Assembly: GCA_028023455.1 (NCBI GenBank)
Contig: JAQFVV010006294.1
Location: 556,001 to 620,000 of the forward strand
Direction: 5' to 3'
Length of the DNA stretch: 64,000 nt
DNA from: Epiperipatus broadwayi
Lineage: Eukaryota > Onychophora > Udeonychophora > Euonychophora > Peripatidae
Numbering within the stretch: position 1 is the stretch's first letter; every line of letters begins with the position of its first letter. Under the pieces are notes generated by a model. It saw only the letters and a program-made list of their open reading frames with translations. It ran no database searches and was not told where the DNA came from. Position numbers and translations under genes: made by a program. Positions 1 through 12,778 of this stretch are shown here, in pieces.

Positions 1-1882
1 AAGCACTTATTTATTTGGTCCTTGTTCCTCTCCCCCACAATTTTAATCAGTGATTAAAAATTATTAATTAAACCAAAATTATAAATCACTGCACAAAATA
101 AAGAATCATAAATTAATATATCCATTTTAAAAACTATCCACCATAGTAATATAAGATAAACTTTGTTTTGATGTAGCTAAAATAAATTATTATTAGAATA
201 AGTAATATAAAGTTAATGAATAAATAATTATTATTAGGCTTTTTTCCCACAAAGATTAGGGAATAAAAATTACCTAGCAAAAATTATAATTTTTCATCAG
301 CCATCTTTTTTAATCTTTATTAATAGCTATCTCTATATCATATATTATATTTTCATCATTTCTTTTGCAATAATTTGATTGCAAGAATAAATCCTCATTC
401 TCCTCCTCATTTTTATAAACTTCATCCTTTAATTTTTTTTCTTCCTAATTATTCCAGAAAACTATCATTTGCTCTTTTTAATATCTCACTATTTCTAGAC
501 TTATTGTGCATGTTATTCTATTTATCTTCATAGTTATGTCTTAAATGTCTCTAATTACTTTTCCTCTATTAAGAGTCAAAGTTTTTTTCTATAGAAAGTT
601 ACAAAGGGTGATTTTTATTTTTTACAAATTATTATATTTTACAAGTTCTAATTTTCACAAGATTACATTTTTAATCAAGAAGCATTGTTTCCTTACTATT
701 TGTTACAAGAGAATACTCTATGCAGTTTAGATCAATTACAGAAAAAAAGCTCAGATTAAACATTTCTTAATTAATTTTCTGATAAGTAAAAAAAAAAATC
801 AATCAGTTAAATGGAATTTTTGTCTCAATCAACCATTTGAGTGTTCAAATATCACATAACCATCAATTATTATATAATATGCTGCAAATTTGTTTTTGAA
901 AGGTTTGTTTTATCATTGTAAGCATTTTTTTTTTTTAGTAATTTGTAGCCTTGTATTGAAAATCAGTCTCTTATCATCCTACTATTCTTCCATATAGCTT
1001 TTCATTGCTTCCCACCATGAAGTTCAGACTTTGGAGATTAATAACTAAGGCAGTACAAACATATTTTTTATAAATATAATAAACATATATATAAATTAAT
1101 ATCTTCACTTCGCTTTAATTGCTCAATTTCAAATGATGTTGCCAAACGGGTATTTATGTATTTACACCGGCTGTGAGATTTCACATTGGTATTAGTCCGA
1201 CAATATTTATTTGGAAAAATTACGATCTATAACTTTATTTACTGGAAAATATACAAATGTCTACTAACACACACATTTTTTGTGAGAAATTATATTCCAC
1301 CATCTAAACTTATAAAGATATTTTTATTGCATCTATGGAATAAATAATCTACATACTGAATTAATTTAATTTTTGACATATTTGAAAAATGTTGTTTAAA
1401 TTTCCAGTTTTCCTTGCACTATTTTTTCATTTTCCAAAATAAATGTGTAAGTTAAAAACATTCACAAGCGCTAATATTTTTCTTTCTATTTCCTAACATA
1501 AAAATAATGATTGTTATATGAGGAAATTGTTATTAAGATGATTATTAAATTTAAAAACAAAACAAAGGCTGGCATTTTTCATTCAATATCCAACTTAGAA
1601 CTAGTGATTGTTATACGAGGAAATATGCATTTCATAATACAAATATTATAAAAATTACGTAATAAGTAATTGCAATGTTATATCAAAATATATATATATT
1701 AGGTGGAACAAAAGTTACGTTATCAATATACTGTTGTTTCTTTCATTTGTTTATTATATTAATTTCATTTTGGGGGGGAATATCTTTTTTCTTTAATGTA
1801 TTTACTATAATTTCATTGAAAATACTGCTCCTCTTCAGTAAGACAGGAATGTGCAATAATAATAAATTTTTCCCCCTGTAGT

Positions 1883-1936
1883 TGGAAGAAGATTATTGTT
1901 GATTGGCTACCAAAGTCACCTGACTTAAAAGCAAAC
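1883..1936 (+). pseudogene. Possible Tc1/mariner transposase scrap
   Basis: The plus strand reads WKKIIVDWLPKSPDLKAN then a stop. The core resembles the DW-x-x-SPDLN block that precedes the third catalytic residue of Tc1/mariner DDE/D transposases (family knowledge). Only about 17 residues are present and no other transposase block was found nearby, so a chance match cannot be excluded. Confidence 0.25.
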
Positions 1937-2703
1937 TAACTTTCATTCAAGATATTTATACGTTATCTCGGATATTTTATTTTGTAAAACTAATATTAAT
2001 TTTAGAAGGAACTTTATTCAAGGAAAAATATATCTACAGATATTTCAGTTTAAAGAGGGAAAAAATTATATATATATACAGATATTTTAGTTTAAAAGAA
2101 GAAAAAAAATACAAAACCAATTAAAGAATACCACAGTAAATATTTTCAATATCTCGGATATTTTATCAGACATTATTTACTTTATTTTTTCTTTGTATTG
2201 CCGTCGTGTTTATCTGCCTCCATAAAATAATTCCATATTTTCTTCTTGTAACTTTTCTATCTTGCATCTTTACAATGATTTCCAAATTATCATTTACAAT
2301 CACGTTATACATATATTTTTTCCTTTTTCAATAATAAATGTCATCTTCCTCACTTTCCAACTATTTTTTTTTATTCCACAAATCAAACATCTTTCTTTAT
2401 CTTAGTGAACACATCAAATGAGAACAGAAAAAGAATGACATTTAAGTTATTTTTTTTACTGCGCTATTGAATTAAGTGTTGTTATTCATTTGTCAGATTG
2501 TTTTCACACATACGAAAACTTGAAAGAATGTTTGATATCTTTTATCGGCGAGAAATTATTATATTTAAAAAAATAATTTAAAGTACTATATTACTCAAGT
2601 TACTTCGTGGCTATATTTCTAATATATATATACTTTATTAGAGAAATGGCTATATTTCTAATATTTATATTAGAGAAATCATTTGTAAAATATTTATTAT
2701 TAA

Positions 2704-2749
2704 CCCCCTTCTCCCCTCCTTCTCCCCCCCCCCCCCAAAAAAAAACCCC
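2704..2749. repeat. Polypyrimidine / C-run tract
   Basis: A 46-base stretch of almost pure C and T on the plus strand includes a run of about 14 C, followed by A9 and then CCCC. The minus strand therefore has several G-runs close together, a composition compatible with G-quadruplex or triplex structure. No gene adjoins it. Confidence 0.6.
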
Positions 2750-3630
2750 TATCCAAATTGTCGATCCGTTAGACAATTCTTTATTTGTAATGTGTTTAGT
2801 CATATTCTAGGCTTGTATACATAAATAAATCACTTAAAGAAATAGTGTACATATAAATAAATAATGCAATTAGTTTTCGATGTTATATTAACAATATTGG
2901 ATTTTGTACTGTCTGATTGAATGATGATTTATACTTACCAATAATATTTTATTTTGCCTTAGTATTATCTTTTTGAATCTAACCACGATTACCTCCTTTC
3001 ATAATATAACGGAAGATCATTGTTTATTAAATGCTATTGCTAATTTGTCTAATATTTAATAAGTTAGCAAATTTATTTTAAAAAAATATTTTTTAAACTG
3101 ATAGACTTTCTAGTTTCACATAATTAAATCTTTATTCTGGCGTTATTAATGAATCCTCAGTTATTTTAATACTTATAAGCAGAATGATTACCCTGTACGA
3201 TTTAGGACAGTAATACAGTGGCAGAAGTGTAGGGTACTATCCAATGTAGGCACTTCTGGTGCTCAACTTATTATGAACTTCTCGAGCAATAAAGGCTATT
3301 CGAATACATTTCTTGTTTATCAGAATTGGTTTATAGCAGAAGCGTCAAGCAAACTTTGGAGTTAAATATAATATTTATTTTAAATATATTTTGTTTACAT
3401 ATATACATCGATTTAGCTAGACTATAGATAGTACTGTACTGCAGTTTCTATATCTATGATTTCAGTTATCCCTAATTTAAAGAATAAATAAACATTTAAA
3501 TTTTTTAGTTTAGCGCATAACATATGCACACCTATATATACATGTGTGTAATACACATTTTCACTAAACATATATGGTATGTACATGTATTTATAATTTT
3601 AAAAGCCTAAAACTAAACTAGTCAATAACA

Positions 3631-4188
3631 TAATTAAAATTACCCCAAATTCAAAATTAAACAAGTCTAGCCAAAGAAAATAAACCCTATGATACAATCA
3701 TTGGTTTCCCTGACAAAAGCAGACTCCTCAAGTGCAAAGGACTTAAAACATATTAACAAATATATATCAACTATTATCCCCAATACTCCCAGTCATATTA
3801 AAAGAACTCTTAAACAAGTTAATTGCTTCAGAATCATAAATTTTTAATAATAAAGATTCTTTAATTCCTCTTTTATGATATAGGCCACACTATATTAGTT
3901 TTGATGAGGCTAAAGTTGTCTTCTTTGAAAGATATGAATAATTACAGAATCTTTACTATTAAAAATTTATGATTCAGAAGCAATTAGCTTATTTAAGAGT
4001 TCTTTTAATATTAAGGATATGTGGAATGTAATTAGGAATTGTGGGTAATAGTATATATTTGTTAATATGCTTTTAGTCATTTACATTTGAGAAGTCTGGT
4101 TTTGGCAGGAAAACCAGTGGTTGTATTATAAAGTTTATTTTCTTTGGTTAGTCTTGTTTAATTTTGAATTTGAGGTAATTTTAATTAT
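3631..4188. repeat. Large inverted-repeat (foldback) element 1
   Basis: Bases 3631-3860 are close to the reverse complement of 3946-4188, with a unique centre of about 85 bases (3861-3945). Matching landmarks include the outer block around taattaaaattacc and its complement near 4170, and an inner block at 3852-3860 matched at 3946. Both arms carry small differences, so the structure is not a recent assembly artefact of one copied arm. No transposase ORF lies inside. The structure fits a foldback element or MITE with arms of about 230-240 bp. No second copy was recognised in the window. Confidence 0.75.
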
Positions 4189-4371
4189 TATTTATAAATA
4201 TGTGGGTGTTAATAATACTATATTTGCCCATTATTTGTGAATTTCAGTATTAACATAGTCCTGGAATTAAATGTGTATAAAAGAGGTCTATTACACTATT
4301 GTTAGATATATTTGTTTAAATTATTTTTTTAAATAAAATAAATAAGAAAAGTAGTTGGAATTATCTTATAA

Positions 4372-4754
4372 ATATAGGGGATTTGAACTCAGACTTTCAA
4401 GCCAATGCACTATCCACACAAACTCATACTACTGATAGACATGACCACATACATGCAGAAAAGATAAATAATCACCAATATACATTTTATGCTAAGCCAG
4501 CACTCATCAATTTGTCCAGACTACCATCTCCCATATCATATATATAATCAGTGCTATCTTAATATAACTGAGCACTGATTATATACAAGTATGGGAGTTG
4601 GTAGTCTGGACCAATTGATGAGTGCTGGTTTAGCACAAAATATGTATATTGGTGCTTATTTATCTTTTCTGCATGTGTGTGGTCATGTGTAGCAGTAGCA
4701 TGAGTTTGTGTGATAGTGAAGAGGCTTGAAAGTCTGAGTTCAAATCCCCTATAT
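4372..4754. repeat. Foldback element, family FB1, two arms
   Basis: The arms 4372-4555 and 4571-4754 are near-perfect reverse complements around a 15-base centre. Each arm ends outward with the conserved block gaaagtctgagttcaaatcc, which resembles a pol III B box (GGTTCGANTCC). Related single arms or hairpins lie at 8528-8650, 19722-19975, 20021-20799, 23176-23480 and 63300-63430, so this is a dispersed family. I name it FB1 only for reference here. No protein is encoded. Confidence 0.8.
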
Positions 4755-6072
4755 TTTCATTTAGACCCCAGGTATAAGAGTGCCTGGTATTTCAAATCTT
4801 AGTTATCTGATAACTGAATCTCATGTTGTTTTTCATTTATCAAATTGCCAGAATACATATTACATTCGCATACACATATATATAAATAACTCTGATTTGT
4901 GGGTGTGAGCGCGCCAAAATTAGATTTGTTGTTGTAGGAATTTTAAGGCTGTTTATATATTTTCAAATTTTATTAATATTTTTTATTTAACATATAATTT
5001 TCACCTGATTTTATTGTTTATTTCACTCTATTTTTACTTATGTACATTATTAATTAAAAGTATCATGAATTTTTAATTATTTGTTGTTATTCTTTGCTAA
5101 ATAAAATATTTCTAATACTATATTTTAATAAATTTCTCATTATGGTATAATAATCATTACACACATACACATATATGTGAACAATTTACTTTTAACTTTT
5201 TTTTTCTACAGCTGGAGTTAATATGATCATATTCATTTATGAGTGGTTGCTAACGATGATATTTATCTTTAGAATTATACATGAGATGATCTAAATATAA
5301 CCTATACTCTATCTATACACTAATATCATATAACCAGCTTCTCACTACTTACTTTTTGTTCAAAGAATTAGATGCATTACTAGAAAATATATCGTTGCAG
5401 AAGACTATTTCCAATTTTACCGTTGACAAATTACACTTGATAACTCATAATCAGATCCCAAATTTGCATCATGAAAAAAAAATGTTGCTACATTAGATCT
5501 ACCATAAACAAACACATCTAATGATACTGAAATATTTCCTAAGCACCACAACATTTTTAAAACAATTTAAATAAAATAGTAAGAATAAAATTGTAAGATA
5601 TTGCAATTATTCAGTAGTATATTTATAAGCATTTGTGATGACAGAAAAATACTGCAATTCTTATAACAAAACAAATATTTCTTATTAAAAAAGTAAAAAA
5701 TTGATTTAATTTTGGTACATTGCTTTCTAATTACAGTATGTATTTTCATTTCTTTCAATCACAAAATTTATTGTGGGTTCATAGTTATTTTTGTTTACAT
5801 TATAACATGAACTCTGACATTTCTTAATTTTTATCCACTTATCCCCCCCCCCCTACTGAAAATTTTTTTTCAAACATTTAACAAAATTAATTATTCAAAA
5901 CAAAGCAACATATGACTTGTTCTGTGTTAAGTGCAGCCCTTTATTGTAAGATTGAGTACAAAATGAGAATTAAATGATAGAATCATAGCAAATTATAAAA
6001 TTTCTTTTTGTTTGTTGGTCTTCATCAGTGTGAAGCCTTGGATTTGCATCTATTCATTCAGACACTATCTTT
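4755..6072. other. AT-rich DNA, nothing recognised
   Basis: Only short open frames and A/T runs are present. A run of 10 C occurs at about 5844. I see no RNA gene, promoter or element boundary that can be defended. Confidence 0.5.
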
Positions 6073-6919
6073 ATGTCTCATATTATCAGAGTTAATAACA
6101 ATCTAAAGTTTAAGCCAACCTTATCTGCTTATATAATTCTAACACTAAGAGTAGATATTTTTGAATGCTTTGCCATGAAAGAGTATCATATAAAACATTC
6201 AATATTTTCAACATCTACATTAAGAGCAATAATTTGCTTCACATATTCTATTCCAAAACCATCTATCATAAACCTGATTAATCAGAGGAAATTAAATGAT
6301 AATGCCACATTCAAATTTCCAATTTAAATTTTTTAGCTATTGGTTTTCATTAATAAAAACTGTTGGAGTTGCACTTAAACATCCAATGCTCTTCCTGGTG
6401 TTTAAATCTCAATGCTTTATCTTAGATAGTGTAAAAAAAGGTAAAGATGATTTTTGTATGTGGGGTGTAAAAACCAATACACCCCCAATAAAGCAGAAAT
6501 TAATCTGGGGATTTGGATATGGCACTATGTTAAGTATTCATTGATTGTTTAAACTTAAAATAGATGTTTTTGGAGTGGAATGAATGCAGATGAAAATAAG
6601 CAAAGAAATTCACATTATGCTTGATTTGTATGATACTACTATTTTACCCAAGTATCAAAAGGTTGCCTACAAACAGTTTCTGGTTAGTGTCAGACCTATA
6701 CAACTGCACAAACAAATTAGCTTGATCCCAAACTTTAGGATGTTTTTTATATTATTAGTTTTCTATAACAAGGATGGTAAATGTGACTTCTGGGTGAAGC
6801 TCTGCTTTTTGTCACTGAAAAAAGCCAATAGGAAAAAAATCCAGAATTTGGATATGACACTACTAACTATGTCCTTTGTTTACTCAAGGTTACAATTTAT
6901 GGCTCTGGAGAAAAGTTAA
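6073..6919 (+). other. Cluster of three unrecognised plus-strand ORFs
   Basis: Three successive plus-strand frames (6073-6327, 84 codons; 6296-6544, 82 codons; 6584-6919, 111 codons) in different frames cover about 850 bases. The segment is less AT-biased than its surroundings and has fewer stops on this strand than chance would suggest, so it could be a frameshifted coding fossil. Two stretches, near 6485-6535 and 6825-6870, look weakly alike at DNA level (both contain a ...gatttggatatg... type block). I do not recognise any domain. It may equally be chance. Confidence 0.2.
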
Positions 6920-8527
6920 TAGAGGGAATTATTGCTCATAATGCAAAACTTACTATTTTTATTATTTTCTTATTTAATGCTATTTTTTTACTATTATATA
7001 TTCTTGACTTTCACCTGTAGTATTTATTTCTGTATGAAAATTTAAAAATACATCACACAAATAATAAGTAAGAACATACGATTTTTTGACTTGGACAAAA
7101 ATATATATGTATTATTTTGACTTTTATTTTAACACAAGTGAAAGAAACATTTTTCAAAGAGCATTTGCTCATCATAAATTGAGCCACACAATTAAAAAAA
7201 AATCCACAACATCATATTTATATTATAAAGAAGGAACAACCTTCTGGTAATGCACTTTTATAAATTTACATGCACTCACCTGTGAGCATCAGTTCAAAAA
7301 GCATAAGCTTATATTTAGAGCTTATCTATCTATAATTCAACCTTTGTTCAATGTATTAAAATTAGGATTTTATCAATTGTTTGCCTAAATTATAAATTAT
7401 TAATTGAATTGTACAAACTTATTCATTCTGTAGCAGGAGAAAGTTGAGATTCTATATATAGTCAGCATGTTGGCTAATTTAGAAAAAAAGTCAGTGAATT
7501 TACTAAAACTTATTATCATTTTTTTTTTGCTTCATTTCTACTTCCAATTATATATCCAAAAGTATTTCCTTACTTTCCATTCCCAACACTGGCATTTCAG
7601 TCATCAATTTCTATTCCAATCTGATTGTAAAACTTTTCAAGTTCTGATTTATTTTTTGGAATTGGTTAACATACGCTTATTCTACAATAATGTCAAGTTG
7701 GCATCAGTGAAATCAAACTAATATCAATTCACAAGACTGTGTACAATGATAGCTTTGCAATATCTTTACTTACAATTAAAGCCACATTATTTCTTGTTTG
7801 TTGTCCATAACCTAATAATGTGTAATATAAAAATCTTCGAGTCCAATTTATTTTATTTTAATAACTTCTAAAATGTAAGTGATCCAATTTTTATCAATTA
7901 CTATATCAAACTTTTCTTGAGTGATGAACTTGTCACTACATATTTTCCTTTCCTAGATAGCACTAGATATTTAATAACTTTTAATCTAGCTAGATGTTAC
8001 ACTCCAGAAATGTTAAAAAATATCCTTGGCTCTTCTTTATCACATATTGAGCATCTTCTAATTCAAAGGATCCATCTCTCAATATTATAACATTCCAATT
8101 TTTTTTTTTTGCATATTCATTAGATTTTTAATATAATGCACAGAAGTGGTTTATAAATGCTGTCTTCCACATAATTTGAAATGAAGTTTCAGTATTGATA
8201 GAGGTTTCTAAGACAATCCTATATGGTTGCTATCAAACTAGATATTTATAATAGAACTTAAGAAGTTAAGACAAAAACTTATAAAATCATAGAGAGAAGA
8301 GAAAATATTTTAGATTTAAATTAAAAGATGTAATAAGTAGATAAAATTTTTTTATACCTAGCTATAGGATTTCAAATTTTTCAAATCTTTACTAGGTTTT
8401 CAGAAAATTTGAGTGTCAAATAGAATTCACTGTTTACTAAGATTATGAAAAAATAATATGGAAAAAGAAATTGTGTCTAACCCTTTTTTTTTAAGAGAAT
8501 ACACAAATAATTGTATAATTAGAGAAG
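6920..8527. other. AT-rich DNA, nothing recognised
   Basis: No supported gene. The 84-codon frame at 7467-7721 is Phe/Leu/Ile-rich, as expected for translated T-rich DNA, and has no recognised domain. Confidence 0.5.
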
Positions 8528-8650
8528 TTTCAAACCCAGACTTTCAAGCTATCTTTAGTCATCCACTTCATCTTATACACCAGACACATGCAAAAGAATA
8601 AATGATCTCCAATATATTGAAGCTACACATATATACATACTAAATATATA
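8528..8650 (-). repeat. FB1 single arm
   Basis: Reading on the minus strand, the segment ends in the FB1 terminal block (agcttgaaagtctgggtttg) preceded by the ...aagatgaagtggatgac... motif also seen near 20120 and 20705. Only one arm is visible; the partner arm is absent. Confidence 0.55.
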
Positions 8651-8917
8651 TATATATATATGTTTGTTTCACCATTCATTCTGGTTTAACTAAAAACCCT
8701 AAGTCCAACCACAGTGAATGTAGGCTAAAGTTAAATTAAGTACAAACTTTAAAACATTCCATAAATTTTATGAAATAAAATTAAAAGATTTTAGTTTTAG
8801 ATAAAGTGAAATTCCTGAATCACAGAACTCATTAGGGAAGAGATTGTTAATTAGATAGGAAAATTAATTAAAAACATTTTTAATTAAAAATAAGATAGCA
8901 GAACAATGGCATTGGAA

Positions 8918-9400
8918 TGTAAGATGACCAACAAGTTAAGTATAAATTGAGAGCTTGTCTATTGTTCTCTCTCTTTTATCTGGCTTAGCTCTACCGCTTA
9001 GACTAAAAAACAGCCACAAAGATTGTTTTTTATTGGAGAAGAAATAACTTTTTGGACAGAGCTCTCTGCAACCAGGAAAATATCTTAGCTCCCTGCTGAA
9101 TAAATTCGTAAGCCACCAGCCTTCTATAGACAAGAAGAAAACAACTTAAAATTGGTGCTGTAAGTAAAATGGCAGGGTAGACATTTCTCTCTATCTCTCG
9201 ATCGTTTTCCTGTCTGCTGAAGTATGAAAGATGTAACCCAAGAAATGTAGAGTGGTAGAACAATTTTGCCTGACTAATTCCTGCTGCTGTAAATGGATAA
9301 TTGAGGACAGAAATCACCTTAAGCCATCAGTGTGGACTGCGAACCAGAACGTCTTCATGGCTATCTAATAAAGACATGTACAATCTTAAATTGTTACCAG
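8918..9400 (+). other. GC-richer island with TATA-like and AATAAA signals
   Basis: This stretch is clearly less AT-rich than its flanks. It has a TATA-like tataaatt at about 8941 and an AATAAA at about 9369, in an order and spacing expected of a solo LTR (promoter to polyadenylation site) or a short terminal exon. It could start with TGT (8918) and end with CCA (about 9400), but no matching short target-site duplication was found. The overlapping minus-strand frames (8936-9133, 9030-9317) match no family I know. Confidence 0.3.
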
Positions 9401-10153
9401 TAACTTTAATTTTATTTTGGCTTAAATCATAAACTTAAGTCATTTATGTATTATAATTATAATGTGTTCATATATATAGCCTGATAATTTTTTAACATTT
9501 TCATTATGTTATTTTTTTTTTGTTGTTGACAAGTATAATGGCGATTCTTAATCTCATTAATGTATACATAAATCTTTCATTTTTTTTTTTTATTAACAGA
9601 TCATCAATCTACATTATTAGAATTGTATACTACTTATATTTTTTTAAAAAGAAACACGATTCCTTTCATATGACTTGGAATAAATATATGTATTGTAACC
9701 CTTCCCCAACACCTCTCGCACCTTTCCTATCAACAAATACCCGGGAGCGCCAATTCTATTGATCATAGAATAAACTACTAATCTGATCTCACTTTAAATT
9801 GTTAATGAGACTCTTAAAACGCTGTTCTACCTTAGCTTAGCTCAGTTGGGGTTACAGAGATCTATAAGGTGTAAAATGTATACTAGATATAGGGGGAAAC
9901 ATCTATTAAGTCCTAAAATAAATAAATAATTAAAATTGGTAAAGTTCTACCATCTAAATTTATAAGTTATAGTCTATAACTCATTTCCTCCCATCATCCA
10001 CATGCATTGAACAACCTCTACTGTGTGATAAAATTAAATTAATAAAATAAAGATGTTATGCTGATTCACTATACTATATGGTCAGTTAGAGTTGAATATA
10101 AAATAAAATATAATATTATTTAATTTTTAATTGTACAGTAATTTAAACTAAGT
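9401..10153. other. AT-rich DNA, nothing recognised
   Basis: No gene seen. The stretch 9838-9849 spells a good tRNA A box (TAGCTCAGTTGG), but no B box or cloverleaf follows, so no tRNA is called. Confidence 0.5.
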
Positions 10154-10164
10154 AACTGAATTCA
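10154..10164 (+). repeat. Target-site duplication, left copy (RTE LINE)
   Basis: The 11-bp sequence aactgaattca occurs here directly before the LINE 5' end and again at 13457-13467 directly after its (ATG)n tail. It marks both ends of a target-primed insertion. Confidence 0.85.
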
Positions 10165-10456
10165 GGCTGCAGAAAGGAGTTTGCTATTAACTGAAAGGAG
10201 ACCCTTTGATTCCTCTTGGAGGCCTTAAAGGAACCAAGCAGGGCAAATTCCTAATGTCCACTCCATACGTTCTTGTCATTGCAGCTGTTATTACTATATG
10301 TTTATTCATATAGTATACGAACATGGATGGGCTGCTCACCAACACGCATTAGCCAGCGTGGTGAGTTTATTGGCTTTTTACCTCTGAGTTTAAGATCAAG
10401 AAACACCATGGTCTTTCTTCTCAGTGCCTGATAAGGTAGAATGAATGTTTGTGTAA

Positions 10457-12778
10457 ATGATAAAGATTTTTCCCAATTATACAATTATGACAGACAAAAA
10501 TAAAGCATGGCCCTTAATCCCAGGAGGCTGTAAAGTCACCAACCAAGGCAGTGGTTGGTGGCTGAAGGCGGAGGGTGCTAAGAATATCCTGGAGGCGGAC
10601 CCAGGCTGCCATTTGATGATGACTTTTTATTTAGGTACTTACAACTGCAGATCACTTTCAAGTGAAGGAAGATTGCAAGAATTAGAAGAAGAACTCTCTT
10701 ATATTAAATGGGATATTATTGGACTTTGTGAAGTTAGAAGAAAAGGTGAAGAGACAATTGATTTAAAAAGTGGACATATGCTCTATTATAAAGGTACAAA
10801 TATTGGAAATACAAGTGAAGTAGGATTCATTATAAATAAAAAGTGGAAGAACAATATTATGGAGATTGATGGTGTATCAGACAGAGTGGCAAGATTAGTT
10901 ATACAACTTAATAGCAGATATCAAATGCAGATAATTCAGGTTTATGCCCCAACAAGTTCTCACAGTGATGAAGTAGTAGAAGATTTTTATATGGATGTAC
11001 AAAAGGCTTTTGATCAGAGTAAACAACATTTTAAAATTGTTATGGGAGATTTTAATGCTAGAATTGGTAAACAAATGAAAGATGAAAGTGTTGTAGGTAA
11101 TTTTGGTTATGGTAATAGAAATGAGAGAGGACATAGACTTGTGGAGTTTGCAGAGAAGGAAAAACTTTATATTATGAATTCATTTTTTGAGAAAAATGTT
11201 AGAAGGAAATGGACATGGAAGCATCCAAATGAAGGTACAGCAGAATTGGATTATATTTTGACTAACAGGAAATACATATTTCAAGATTGTAATGTTCTTA
11301 ATAAATTTAACACAGGAAGTGATCATCGATTAGTAAGGGGTAAGATACATGTTAATGTAAAACTAGAGAGACAAAAATTATTAAGAAAAACTATATTTAC
11401 AGTTGATATTCCTAATCTTCAGAAACATTCTAATGAATTTAAATTAGAACTTACAAATCGGTTTCAAGTATTAGTAGATTTTGAACATGATTCAGATTTG
11501 AATGAAATTAATATGAAAATAACTGATACACTTTTAAAAACTGCAACAAACATAGCTGGTAGAAAAAAGCAGCAATTGACTAATAAAATTTCTACTGAGA
11601 CTAGAGAACTTATGAAGAAAAGAAGGAATATGAAGATATGCAAGAATGATGCATTAAAAAGAATTGAATATCTCGAATTTTGTAAAATGGTGCGGAAAAG
11701 AGTTGAAAATGATATAAGAAAGTATAACTGTGAACTAGCAAGAAAAGCTGTAGAAGAAAATAAAAGTCTTAAGAATGTAAAACAACATTTTGGTATTGGT
11801 AGGAAATTTATATCTGCAATAAGGAAAAAAGATGGAATTATTACTAAAAAGAGGGATGACATTATGAAATTGGTAGAAGATTTTTATCAAGAATTATATA
11901 GTAATAAAGAACAAGTACCTCCTATATCTATTACATCTTCCGAATTGCCCAGAATTTTAAATGAAGAAGTGAGAAATGCAATTAAATGTATGAAAAAAGG
12001 AAAGGCTCCAGGTAATGATGGAATTATAATTGATATATTAAAAGAAGCAGGTGAAGAAACAGAAAAAATATTAGCAAAGTTATATACCAAATGTCTAAAT
12101 GATAAAGATGTACCGGATGATTGGAAGAATGCAGTAATAATATTAATATTTAAAAAAGGTGATAAAGAAGATATTAGAAATTACAGACCTATCAGCCTTT
12201 TATCAGTTTTATATAAAATTTTTACCAAGATAATTACAACTCGTCTACAGAGAACCTTGGATTTTCACCAACCAAGAGAACAAGCTGGATTTAAAAGTGG
12301 TTTTAGTACAGTAGATCATATTCAAGTATTGAGAGAAGTTATAGGAAGGACAAATGAATATGAGTTGTCATTATGTTTTGGATTTGTAGATTATGAAAAG
12401 GCATTTGATTCTATAAACATTTCTTCAGTGATTAAAGCATTGGATCATCAAGGTATAGATCCAGGATATTGTCATATTTTAAAGAATATTTATAAAAATG
12501 CAACAGCAACAATTAGATTACATAATGATACTGGGAAAGTCAACATTGAGAAAGGTGTAAGACAAGGTGACTCCATATCTCCAAAACTTTTTACAGCAGT
12601 GCTGCAAGAAGTATTTTGTGGATTAAATTGGGAAACTAAAGGAGTGAAAGTAAATGGAGATTATTTAAGTCATTTAGACTTCGCAGATGATGTAGTTGTT
12701 TTTGCAAATAATGCTTCCGAGCTGCAGGAAATGTTGCAGGAGTTATCAGATGAAAGTAGGACTAAAGATAAATGTTAA
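10457..12778 (+). CDS. RTE LINE ORF, endonuclease and RT part
   Basis: The 773-codon frame encodes an AP-like endonuclease (residues about 58-300) and reverse transcriptase (about 505-760). Endonuclease motifs are visible: TYNCRS (Asn63), LCEV (Glu92), GDFNA (Asp198, Asn200), LDYILTN and GSDHR (Asp289, His290). RT motifs include [32 protein letters not shown] (Asp645), [10 protein letters not shown] and the catalytic FADD (Asp744/Asp745). All catalytic residues I can check are intact. The frame ends early at TAA 12776-12778 because the reading frame shifts just after the FADD region; the sequence then continues in the frame of 12753-13436. The true start is unsure: the first about 55 residues look non-domain, and the methionines at residues 54-55 are alternatives. 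In an active element the product nicks target DNA and primes cDNA synthesis on the nick. Confidence 0.9.
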   Translation: MIKIFPNYTIMTDKNKAWPLIPGGCKVTNQGSGWWLKAEGAKNILEADPGCHLMMTFYLGTYNCRSLSSEGRLQELEEELSYIKWDIIGLCEVRRKGEETIDLKSGHMLYYKGTNIGNTSEVGFIINKKWKNNIMEIDGVSDRVARLVIQLNSRYQMQIIQVYAPTSSHSDEVVEDFYMDVQKAFDQSKQHFKIVMGDFNARIGKQMKDESVVGNFGYGNRNERGHRLVEFAEKEKLYIMNSFFEKNVRRKWTWKHPNEGTAELDYILTNRKYIFQDCNVLNKFNTGSDHRLVRGKIHVNVKLERQKLLRKTIFTVDIPNLQKHSNEFKLELTNRFQVLVDFEHDSDLNEINMKITDTLLKTATNIAGRKKQQLTNKISTETRELMKKRRNMKICKNDALKRIEYLEFCKMVRKRVENDIRKYNCELARKAVEENKSLKNVKQHFGIGRKFISAIRKKDGIITKKRDDIMKLVEDFYQELYSNKEQVPPISITSSELPRILNEEVRNAIKCMKKGKAPGNDGIIIDILKEAGEETEKILAKLYTKCLNDKDVPDDWKNAVIILIFKKGDKEDIRNYRPISLLSVLYKIFTKIITTRLQRTLDFHQPREQAGFKSGFSTVDHIQVLREVIGRTNEYELSLCFGFVDYEKAFDSINISSVIKALDHQGIDPGYCHILKNIYKNATATIRLHNDTGKVNIEKGVRQGDSISPKLFTAVLQEVFCGLNWETKGVKVNGDYLSHLDFADDVVVFANNASELQEMLQELSDESRTKDKC

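Larger units (their letters stand above)
1..3630. other. AT-rich DNA without recognisable gene
   Basis: No convincing coding region, RNA gene or complete mobile element is visible. The longest open frames are under 70 codons and look like chance in AT-rich DNA. Short A/T homopolymers are common. A GC-richer patch at about 3180-3330 contains a 9-bp inverted repeat (cagaagtg... with its complement about 20 bases on) and an AATAAA at about 3289; it could be a remnant of a terminal exon or LTR but nothing identifies it. A possible transposase scrap (1883-1936) and a poly-C tract (2704-2749) are listed separately. Confidence 0.6.

Noticed and set aside
2600-2810. Pair of opposed 67-codon frames
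   Set aside because: They read across the poly-C/poly-A tract and TA-rich repeats in both directions; no protein features.
9838-9849. Perfect tRNA A-box match (TAGCTCAGTTGG)
   Set aside because: No B box, anticodon arm or acceptor pairing follows; a chance match or a very short relic.
11464-11862. Minus-strand 132-codon frame in the RTE LINE
   Set aside because: Shadow of the LINE ORF; the plus strand carries the recognised domains.
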